This document shows positions 1-6,871 of a DNA stretch of 7,584 bases, in pieces (within the stretch, counting starts at the first letter, position 1; the number at the start of each line of letters is the position of its first letter). Under the pieces are notes generated by a model, which saw only the letters and a program-made list of their open reading frames with translations, made no database searches and was not told the origin of the DNA. Made by a program: the position numbers and the translations under genes. The stretch lies in contig MGEY01000036.1 of the NCBI GenBank assembly GCA_001791615.1, forward strand, positions 1 to 7,584, in the 5' to 3' direction. Source of the DNA: Candidatus Uhrbacteria bacterium RIFOXYA2_FULL_40_9. GTDB taxonomy: Bacteria; Patescibacteriota; Patescibacteriia; UBA9934; GWF2-40-263.

Positions 1-78
1 AGATGAGTGAATACTTCCCTAACTATAGCGTCATGTTTTAGTTATACACCACCTTGTTTAGTATAGAGCCCCCTGCGA

Positions 79-107
79 TTGACATTCCAGAACAACTCTG
101 GTAGTCT
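79..107 (+). promoter_or_regulatory. Candidate sigma70-type promoter upstream of nusA
   Basis: A perfect -35 box TTGACA lies at 79-84. Seventeen bases further on is TAGTCT (102-107), which matches only three of six positions of the -10 consensus but is preceded by TG at 99-100, as in an extended -10. Transcription would start near 114, just before the hairpin at 121-138. The spacer holds a perfect inverted repeat, CCAGA-acaac-TCTGG (87-101). The -35 and spacing are seen directly; promoter function is inferred, and the poor -10 keeps confidence modest. Confidence 0.4.
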
Positions 108-120
108 CAAGTAGTAAGAA

Positions 121-148
121 CCTGTCGGAAGCGACAGGTTTATTTCTT
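121..148 (+). terminator. Hairpin with U-rich tail before nusA: terminator or leader attenuator
   Basis: CCTGTCG (121-127) and CGACAGG (132-138) form a perfect 7-bp stem closed by a GAAG tetraloop, followed by the T-rich run tttatttctt (139-148). This is the form of an intrinsic terminator. It may end an upstream transcript whose gene lies outside the window. If the promoter at 79-107 is real, however, the hairpin falls at the very 5' end of the nusA mRNA and could act as an attenuator. The T-tract is interrupted by A and C, so termination may be partial. Confidence 0.5.
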
Positions 149-160
149 AAATAATCCCTT

Positions 161-1489
161 ATGCCATCACCTATTGAACAAGCGATTCGACAAATTTGTG
201 AAGAGAAAGGTCTTTCTTATGAGTCTGTTCTCGAAGCGATTGAGTCTGCCCTTGCAGCAGCCTATCGAAAAGATTTCGGTGACAAAATGCAAAACATTGA
301 AGCGGAGTTTGATCCTACCAATGGAGCCACTAGAGTTTTTGATGTAAAAACAGTTGTTGAAGATATGGATTTAGAAGAGTTAGAAAAGTATGAAGAAGAA
401 CGCAAAACACGAGTTGAAGAACTCGTTGGACGTCTTGAAGAAGCAAGAGAGCGTGGGCAAGATACAGAGGCATTTATGGCAGAGATGGAAGAATTGTCTC
501 CACGATTTAATCCAAAAACAGAAATCATGCTTTCTGATGCAAAAGTATTAAAGTTTGGTTCAGAACCACAGATTGGAGAAATTATTCGTTCAGAGCTTCC
601 AATTATGGAAGAATTTGGTCGCATGGCAGCCATGACTGCAAAGCAAGTCATCACACAAAAACTTCGCGAAGCAGAACGAGAGATTGTATTTAGTGAGTTT
701 AAAGAATTTGAAGGAGACCTCTTGCACGGGACGGTGCAGCGTCGTGAGGGTCGTATTGTACTTGTTGACCTTGGTCGTACGACTGGGGTGATGCGTCAAG
801 AAGATCAAGTACCTACAGAGCGCTATCAATCGGGGGATCGTATTAAAGTCTATGTAAAACAAGTAAGTTTGACTTCAAAAGGTCCAGAAATACTTGTGTC
901 TCGTACAGCAGATGAATTAGTGCAAAAATTGTTTGAAATGGAAATACCAGAAGTTCAAGAGGGAACCGTTGAAATAAAAGCTGTGGCGCGTGAAGCAGGT
1001 TCACGATCAAAAGTTGCAGTGTATACAAAAGATGACAATATTGATCCAATTGGTGCTTGTATTGGACAACGAGGATCACGAATTCAAACAATTATTGGTG
1101 AACTTGGAGGAGAGAAGATTGATATTGTTGAATGGAGTAAAGATCCTGTGGTTTTTATCACCAATGCCCTTTCTCCAGCCAAAGTTAAAGAAGTCATTAT
1201 TGAAGAAGATGATCAAGAACAAAATGTTTCCGTTCTTGTGGCAGAAGATCAACTTTCTTTAGCTATTGGAAAAGGCGGACAAAATGTTCGTTTAGCGGCG
1301 CGTTTGACAGGATGGAAGATTTCTATTTCTGAAACAGCAGGAGGAGAGGAAGAACAATATAATGGAGAAGAGACTGGAGAAACAGAAGCTGTGTTAGAAC
1401 AAGTGAAAGAGGAATCTGTCAGTGAGGAGGAACAAGAAAATATTCCTGATGCAGAAATAAATGAAGAACAAAATCAAGATAATGTTTAA
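161..1489 (+). CDS. nusA: Transcription termination/antitermination protein NusA
   Basis: NusA binds RNA polymerase and nascent RNA and modulates pausing, intrinsic termination and antitermination in the cytoplasm. Domains run in the usual order. The N-terminal polymerase-binding domain spans about 1-180 and ends in the family helix around FGRMAAMTAKQV (152-163). An S1 domain follows at about 184-250. KH1 is near 265-345, with the GxxG-type loop IGQRGSRI (301-308). KH2 is near 355-390, with IGKGGQNVRLA (369-379). The tail after 391 is very rich in Glu, Gln and Asn and shows no helix-hairpin-helix repeats like those at the C-terminus of E. coli NusA. Residues 69-119 are a Glu/Arg-rich, probably helical insert in the N-terminal domain; I recall such inserts from Parcubacteria. 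ATG 161 has no Shine-Dalgarno site but gives the expected N-terminus. yidC follows after 5 bases. Identity is very secure. Confidence 0.97.
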   Translation: MPSPIEQAIRQICEEKGLSYESVLEAIESALAAAYRKDFGDKMQNIEAEFDPTNGATRVFDVKTVVEDMDLEELEKYEEERKTRVEELVGRLEEARERGQDTEAFMAEMEELSPRFNPKTEIMLSDAKVLKFGSEPQIGEIIRSELPIMEEFGRMAAMTAKQVITQKLREAEREIVFSEFKEFEGDLLHGTVQRREGRIVLVDLGRTTGVMRQEDQVPTERYQSGDRIKVYVKQVSLTSKGPEILVSRTADELVQKLFEMEIPEVQEGTVEIKAVAREAGSRSKVAVYTKDDNIDPIGACIGQRGSRIQTIIGELGGEKIDIVEWSKDPVVFITNALSPAKVKEVIIEEDDQEQNVSVLVAEDQLSLAIGKGGQNVRLAARLTGWKISISETAGGEEEQYNGEETGETEAVLEQVKEESVSEEEQENIPDAEINEEQNQDNV

Positions 1490-1494
1490 GGCGT

Positions 1495-2265
1495 ATGCAA
1501 CTTTTTCATACATTTCTCTATCAACCACTCTTTAATCTCTTGATTTTTATTTATGATGTCTTGCCAGGAGCAGACATGGGATTTGCGATCATTATTTTGA
1601 CAATCCTCATCAAACTCGTTCTTTGGCCTCTTGCAAACACTTCTTTGCGTTCACAAAAGGCATTACAAGATATTCAACCAAAGATTGAAGAATTAAAAGA
1701 GACTTATAAAGACGATAAAGAAAAGTTGGCAAAAGCCATGATGGAATTATATTCAAAAGAAAAAGTCAATCCTCTTTCTTCTTGTTTTCCTCTTCTAATT
1801 CAGCTTCCAATATTGATTACACTCTATCGTGTCTTAATCACAGGATTAAATGCTGAAAGCTTAGTGAACTTGTATTCTTTTGTTCCAAATCCAGAAATCA
1901 TTCATAATTTTTTTCTTGGTTTTGTCGATCTTACTCAACCAAATATTTATCTTGCTTTGCTCGCAGGAGCCTTTCAATTTTTACAGACACGCATGCTTGT
2001 TTCTAATCGTCCAGAAAAGAAGATTAGAAAGAAAGAAGGAGCAAAAGATGAAGACATGCTTGCATCTATGAATAAGTCCATGATGTACTTCATGCCGGTG
2101 ATTACTGTGGTGATCGGAGCATCTCTTCCGGGTGGATTAACACTTTATTGGTGCACAGTTAATATTTTTTCCGTGATTCAACAACTTATTGTTTTTTCTC
2201 GAAAGGAAAAAAAGGAAAAAGAAAATGGGGGAACATCTCTTGAAACAACAAAACAAATTTCTTAA
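1495..2265 (+). CDS. yidC: Membrane protein insertase YidC/Oxa1 family, short form
   Basis: YidC inserts and folds proteins in the cytoplasmic membrane, alone or with SecYEG. At 256 residues this is the compact Oxa1/SpoIIIJ-like form without the large periplasmic domain of proteobacterial YidC, and no lipobox cysteine is visible near the N-terminus. An amphipathic start (about 5-22) is followed by a membrane segment at about 28-47. Arg52 in LRSQKAL fits the conserved charged residue of the substrate groove. A charged cytoplasmic hairpin (about 55-93) comes next, then further membrane segments near 97-117, 151-168, 196-212 and 214-233. LPGGLTLYWCTVN (211-223) is a family hallmark. The C-terminal tail is Lys-rich, as expected for ribosome or nascent-chain contact. 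The start is 5 bases after the nusA stop; AAGG overlapping that stop is a weak, close ribosome site, so co-transcription and coupled translation with nusA are likely. A terminator follows immediately. Confidence 0.95.
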   Translation: MQLFHTFLYQPLFNLLIFIYDVLPGADMGFAIIILTILIKLVLWPLANTSLRSQKALQDIQPKIEELKETYKDDKEKLAKAMMELYSKEKVNPLSSCFPLLIQLPILITLYRVLITGLNAESLVNLYSFVPNPEIIHNFFLGFVDLTQPNIYLALLAGAFQFLQTRMLVSNRPEKKIRKKEGAKDEDMLASMNKSMMYFMPVITVVIGASLPGGLTLYWCTVNIFSVIQQLIVFSRKEKKEKENGGTSLETTKQIS

Positions 2266-2270
2266 AGAAT

Positions 2271-2305
2271 AAACAGACGAGCCTGGAGCCCGTCTGTTTT
2301 GTTTA
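2271..2305 (+). terminator. Intrinsic terminator of the nusA-yidC unit
   Basis: AAACAGACG (2271-2279) pairs perfectly with CGTCTGTTT (2291-2299) around an 11-base loop, and the T-rich run ttttgttta continues to about 2305. It begins 5 bases after the yidC stop. The run of T merges directly into the extended -10 element of the next gene. Confidence 0.88.
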
Positions 2306-2314
2306 TGTTATGAT
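2306..2314 (+). promoter_or_regulatory. Extended -10 promoter giving a near-leaderless transcript
   Basis: TGtTATGAT (2306-2314) combines the TGn extension with a hexamer matching TATAAT at five of six positions. The place for a -35 box (around 2286-2291) is occupied by the terminator stem and has no match. Initiation about 7 bases downstream would fall near 2321, two bases before the ATG at 2323, so the mRNA would be essentially leaderless. AGGGG at 2317-2321 resembles a Shine-Dalgarno core but sits one base from the start codon, too close to work normally. Confidence 0.5.
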
Positions 2315-2322
2315 ACAGGGGT

Positions 2323-3273
2323 ATGGAAACCTTGCAAGAAAGCACTGCATTAGAACAAGCTATTTTTTCAACAATTTCCTGGTTTTCTTTGTTTTCTTAT
2401 CCTGTAACAAGCTTTGAAGTATGGAAATGGTTGTGGAATCCAAAAGAGCAATATTCTCTTATTGAGGTTTCTGACTGTCTTGTTTCAAGTCTTTGGCTTC
2501 AAGAGAAAATACAAAGTAAAACAGGTTTATTTGCTTTACGTTCAAATGATCCACTGGAAGTATTACAAAAAGAGCGTCACAGTCGGTTTATTGATGCAAG
2601 TCGGAAATATCGTAAGGTACAATCTCTTTTGTGGTTTTTTTCTCTATTTCCCATGGTGCAAGGAATCGCTGCAGTGAATACTCTTTCTTGGTGGCAGACC
2701 TCACAGACAAGTGATATTGATCTTCTTGTGATTGTAAAACCAGGAACTCTTTGGATTACTCGGTTTTGTCTTGTTTTCCCTTTTTATCTTTTAAAGAAAC
2801 GTCCTTCTCAAAAAACCTCAACAAAGAAACAACCTCTTGATCCTTTCTGCTTTAGTTTTTTTCTTTCAGAAGATCATCTTGATTTGCATTTTTTACAGAT
2901 TCCTGGGGGAGATCCCTATCTTGCCTATTGGATCAAATCTCTTGTCCCTCTTTATGAGAAAGATCAAGTTTTTGATCGTTTTGCCCGTGAAAATGCTTGG
3001 ACAGGGACTCTTTTTCCTCAAGCAAAAAGGAAAACTCTTCATCAAGGTTTGTCTGCGGTTCTTTTTCGTTCTCTTCCATTTCCTTTTTCTTTTTTTGAAA
3101 AAGTCTTTTCTTCTCTCCAAAAAAAACGTCTTCCTGAAGAAATTACACGTATGGCAAATCAAGATACACGTGTCGTGATCTCAGATCAGATGTTGAAGTT
3201 TTATGTGAAAGATCGGAGAGAATTTTTTCGTGAAGCATGGAAACAATTGACACATTCTTCTTTTTCTTTATGA
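2323..3273 (+). CDS. Uncharacterised winged-helix/nucleotidyltransferase-fold protein
   Basis: This 316-residue protein has no assigned role. The N-terminal region (about 10-75) looks like a winged-helix domain, with WFSLFSYPVT (20-29) as its most recognisable stretch. Next comes a DNA polymerase beta-type nucleotidyltransferase core. SDIDLLVIVK (130-139) supplies the paired aspartates Asp131 and Asp133, and HLDLHFL (185-191) offers Asp187 as a third metal ligand. The Gly-Ser motif normally found about 12 residues before the first Asp appears as Asn-Thr (119-120), so activity is uncertain. Later stretches with LVPLYEKD (207-214), FDRFARENAW (217-226) and a basic, aromatic C-terminus match my memory of a family common in Parcubacteria. 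Residues 145-158 are hydrophobic but probably buried, not membrane-spanning. Its stop codon overlaps the start of the ligase-like gene (ATGA at 3270-3273), pointing to coupled expression and perhaps a link to surface glycans. The substrate is unknown. Confidence 0.7.
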   Translation: METLQESTALEQAIFSTISWFSLFSYPVTSFEVWKWLWNPKEQYSLIEVSDCLVSSLWLQEKIQSKTGLFALRSNDPLEVLQKERHSRFIDASRKYRKVQSLLWFFSLFPMVQGIAAVNTLSWWQTSQTSDIDLLVIVKPGTLWITRFCLVFPFYLLKKRPSQKTSTKKQPLDPFCFSFFLSEDHLDLHFLQIPGGDPYLAYWIKSLVPLYEKDQVFDRFARENAWTGTLFPQAKRKTLHQGLSAVLFRSLPFPFSFFEKVFSSLQKKRLPEEITRMANQDTRVVISDQMLKFYVKDRREFFREAWKQLTHSSFSL

Positions 3274-4664
3274 CATTCACACGACATTCATTTGCCAACA
3301 CATTAACCTATCTAATTTTGTTTTTATTACCTTGGCAAACACAATGGATTTTTTTTCAAGCCACGTTGAATGGAGAAGTGTGGGAATACGGGAAGCTTTA
3401 TGTGTCTGTTGTAGAAGTCCTAATCCTTCTCACATTACTTGTTCGCGGAAGACCTCGGTGGCTTTCTGGATCTTGGGGGGTCTTGAGGATGAGCTTTATT
3501 TTTCTTGGAACTTGTTTAATTGCAAGCTCAACTGCGTGGTTTTCTCTTGGAGCAACTGTTCATGTAATGCATGTTCTTGTAGCTTTTGCTCTCTTCTCTC
3601 TTTTGTGTGATGTGGAGATTCAGACACGTAAAGTTATTATTGCTTTCCTTTTAGGTCTTATTATTCCGTCTTGTTTAGGATGGTATCAGGTGCTTACTGG
3701 ATTAAGTCCTGCGTTTACTTGGTTTGGTTTGTCTGCACAAGATGCATTACAAGCAGGTGCTTCTGTTGTTGAGACTGGATCAGAACGTCTACTTCGTGCG
3801 TATGGAAGTTTTCCTCATCCAAACATTTTTGGAGGATATTTAGCGGTGGGTGTTTTATTGTTAGCTTGGCTTGCCCAGCAAAAACGTTTTTTTTCTTTTG
3901 ATCAGTTAGCTTTTATTACAACATTTCTTTTTAAACAGTTGAGTTCTTCTTTTTTTGATTTTCAAAAAATTCGTGCATTGTTTTTTTCTTGGTTTGGGAG
4001 ATTTCTTGGTTTGCGATTAGGTCTTCCTCTTTTTGCACTTTTACTTGCTTCAACCCTTGTGATTACTTTTTCTCGTTCTGCCTGGCTCGGACTTTTTCTT
4101 GGGATCGTTGTGATGGGAGGATTTTTTCTTTGGTTCAAGATTCCTTTTCAAAAAAATTTTCGAATCGTTGCAGGATGTATTTTCCTTGCTCTCTTTTGCA
4201 CAACAGTTTATTTTTGGCCAGCCATTTCTACACGAGTTGAAGCGACTTCACGATTAGAAAATATTTCTTTGGAAGAGCGTGTGAGTGGTTACCAGTTTGT
4301 TGATGATGTTGTTTTTTACAATCCCGTGACGGGTGTTGGACCTGAAGGCTACACTGTTGCGCTTTCTGCTGTTATTCCAAATCAAGATGTTTGGTTTTAT
4401 CAACCTGTACACAACACATTTCTTTTAATTCTCTCTGAACTTGGTTTGATTGGTTTTGTTGCGTTTTTACTTTGGGTAAATAGTATTGATCTTTTAGCTT
4501 ATCGCAAAGCATGTACTAGAGGGGGAGCGATGAGTATGGCCTTAGGATGTGTTGTTCTTGTTATTGCACTCTTTGATCATTATCCTTGGAGTCAGTGGAG
4601 CGGATTAGTCCTTTTGGCATTTGTTTTTGCCATGATGACCCGCTTTTCCCTTGAAGAGAGATAA
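3270..4664 (+). CDS. O-antigen ligase/polymerase-like membrane protein (Wzy_C superfamily)
   Basis: An integral membrane protein of 464 residues with about 11-12 predicted transmembrane segments. Proteins of this superfamily either ligate or polymerise undecaprenyl-linked glycans on the outer face of the membrane. Family marks are RAYGSFPHPNIFGGYLA (176-192), the TFSRSAWLGL region (266-275), and a large extracytoplasmic loop (about 319-382) that contains TGVGPEGY (354-361) and ends in QPVHNTFLLILSELGLIG (378-395). His381 and Arg269 are candidates for the conserved functional residues. The start was placed at ATG 3270 because it overlaps the preceding stop as ATGA; a start at 3237 would only add an unlikely Phe-rich 11-residue extension. 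There is no Shine-Dalgarno site, so translation probably depends on coupling. Residues 204-246 form an aromatic, basic stretch between membrane segments. Ligase versus polymerase, and the glycan, cannot be decided from the sequence. Confidence 0.85.
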   Translation: MTFTRHSFANTLTYLILFLLPWQTQWIFFQATLNGEVWEYGKLYVSVVEVLILLTLLVRGRPRWLSGSWGVLRMSFIFLGTCLIASSTAWFSLGATVHVMHVLVAFALFSLLCDVEIQTRKVIIAFLLGLIIPSCLGWYQVLTGLSPAFTWFGLSAQDALQAGASVVETGSERLLRAYGSFPHPNIFGGYLAVGVLLLAWLAQQKRFFSFDQLAFITTFLFKQLSSSFFDFQKIRALFFSWFGRFLGLRLGLPLFALLLASTLVITFSRSAWLGLFLGIVVMGGFFLWFKIPFQKNFRIVAGCIFLALFCTTVYFWPAISTRVEATSRLENISLEERVSGYQFVDDVVFYNPVTGVGPEGYTVALSAVIPNQDVWFYQPVHNTFLLILSELGLIGFVAFLLWVNSIDLLAYRKACTRGGAMSMALGCVVLVIALFDHYPWSQWSGLVLLAFVFAMMTRFSLEER

Positions 4665-4694
4665 AAAAGATCTATTTTATAAACGAGCTATCTC

Positions 4695-4723
4695 TTGACA
4701 AGAAGCTGGTTTTTTACGATAAT
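4695..4723 (+). promoter_or_regulatory. Housekeeping promoter of groES-groEL
   Basis: A perfect TTGACA (4695-4700) is separated by 17 bases from GATAAT (4718-4723), five of six matches to the -10 consensus. Transcription should start near 4730, immediately before the CIRCE operator at 4732. Promoter and operator together reproduce the standard layout of HrcA-controlled chaperonin operons and leave an 80-base untranslated leader. Confidence 0.88.
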
Positions 4724-4731
4724 AAAAGCCG

Positions 4732-4758
4732 TTAGCAGTCTTGTATGGAGAGTGCTAG
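4732..4758 (+). promoter_or_regulatory. CIRCE operator (HrcA binding site)
   Basis: TTAGCAGTC (4732-4740), a 9-base spacer and GAGTGCTAG (4750-4758) match the CIRCE consensus TTAGCACTC-N9-GAGTGCTAA at 16 of 18 arm positions. The deviations are G for C at 4738 and G for A at 4758. The site starts about two bases after the predicted transcription start, where the HrcA repressor would block initiation and be released on heat shock or misfolding load. No hrcA gene is in the window. Confidence 0.92.
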
Positions 4759-4809
4759 ATACACGAAAGTGTTTTTCTTTGTTTATAATTTATTAACACC
4801 AGTATTCTT

Positions 4810-5106
4810 ATGAAACTTCGACCAGTCGGTGATCATATTATTGTGCAAGCAGTCTCTAAGGAAGAAATCTCTCAAGCTGGGATTATTATTCCTGACACCG
4901 TCAATAAAGAACGATCAGAAAAAGGAAAGGTTATTGCCGTTGGGCCAGGGAAAGAAGGTGAGAATGGCCATCGTTCTGAAATGACTATCAAAGTTGGAGA
5001 TCAGGTCTTGTTTAAAAAATATGCTCCAGATGAGATAAAAATTGATGGAGAAGAATATCTTGTCATCCGGATGGATGATGTCATGGCAGTCGTTGAGGAG
5101 GAATAA
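4810..5106 (+). CDS. groES: Co-chaperonin GroES (Hsp10)
   Basis: GroES forms the heptameric lid that closes the GroEL folding chamber. The 98-residue length and fold signatures are typical: KLRPVGDHIIV at the N-terminus, the mobile loop at about 16-32 with the GroEL-contacting hydrophobic triplet Ile25-Ile26-Ile27 after Gly24, GKVIAVGPG (39-47), VGDQVLFKKY (62-71) and a closing strand with YLVIRMDDVMAVVE. ATG 4810 gives the canonical start; the bases before it contain no Shine-Dalgarno site. It is the first gene of the CIRCE-controlled operon, and groEL begins 20 bases after its stop. Confidence 0.97.
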   Translation: MKLRPVGDHIIVQAVSKEEISQAGIIIPDTVNKERSEKGKVIAVGPGKEGENGHRSEMTIKVGDQVLFKKYAPDEIKIDGEEYLVIRMDDVMAVVEEE

Positions 5107-5120
5107 TAAACATAAATTGA

Positions 5121-6758
<1,638 letters not shown>

Positions 6759-6773
6759 TAAAGGAAAAAGAAT

Positions 6774-6797
6774 AACCGGTATAAAAGGCCGGTTTTT
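6774..6797 (+). terminator. Intrinsic terminator of the groES-groEL operon
   Basis: AACCGG (6774-6779) pairs with CCGGTT (6789-6794) around a 9-base loop, and the U-tract runs through 6797. It lies 15 bases after the groEL stop. The stem is short but GC-rich, so it should terminate well. Confidence 0.82.
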
Positions 6798-6808
6798 CGT
6801 TTGTTTTA

Positions 6809-6837
6809 TTGACAAAGCTTAGGGGAATCTTTAAGGT
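6809..6837 (+). promoter_or_regulatory. Candidate promoter of the downstream membrane-protein gene
   Basis: A perfect -35 TTGACA (6809-6814) comes 11 bases after the U-tract of the groEL terminator. At a 17-base spacing the -10 would be TAAGGT (6832-6837), a weak three-of-six match. A start near 6844 would leave a leader of about 28 bases containing the strong ribosome site at 6859-6865. The same TTG is the first codon of the longest reading frame, which is better explained as promoter DNA. Confidence 0.4.
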
Positions 6838-6858
6838 TTCATCACGTTCCTTTCACCC

Positions 6859-6865
6859 AGGAGGT
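6859..6865 (+). promoter_or_regulatory. Strong Shine-Dalgarno site that fixes the start at 6872
   Basis: AGGAGGT (6859-6865) is a full Shine-Dalgarno consensus, six bases before ATG 6872. No other gene in the window has one. It decides the start codon of the following gene against the in-frame TTG 63 bases upstream. Confidence 0.9.
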
Positions 6866-6871
6866 CAATTC

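Noticed and set aside
3..41. Twelve open codons ending in TAG that could be the 3' end of an upstream gene
   Set aside because: Too short to identify, and the last residues match no neighbour expected before nusA, such as rimP. The other two forward frames are closed within ten bases, so it stays possible but unsupported.
262..654. Minus-strand open frame of 130 codons opposite nusA
   Set aside because: Serine-rich translation is the antisense of the Glu-rich nusA region. No initiation signals, and nusA is complete on the other strand.
2837..3178. 113-codon + strand frame inside the nucleotidyltransferase gene
   Set aside because: Phe/Leu/Lys-rich translation from an alternative frame of T- and A-rich DNA, without any start signal or domain.
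3247..3252. TTGACA inside the end of the nucleotidyltransferase gene as a promoter for the ligase-like gene
   Set aside because: At 16-18 base spacing there is no acceptable -10, and the ATGA overlap already explains expression by coupling.
4657..4695. Inverted repeat AGAGATA/TATCTCT as a terminator of the ligase-like gene
   Set aside because: The 7-bp AT-rich stem would enclose a 25-base loop and is not followed by a clean U-tract; it leads straight into the groES -35. No convincing terminator was found here, so read-through into groES is possible.
4784..4789. TATAAT in the groES leader as a second promoter
   Set aside because: The hexamer is perfect but there is no -35 at suitable distance and no TG extension. 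The region is AT-rich, and a much better promoter exists at 4695-4723.
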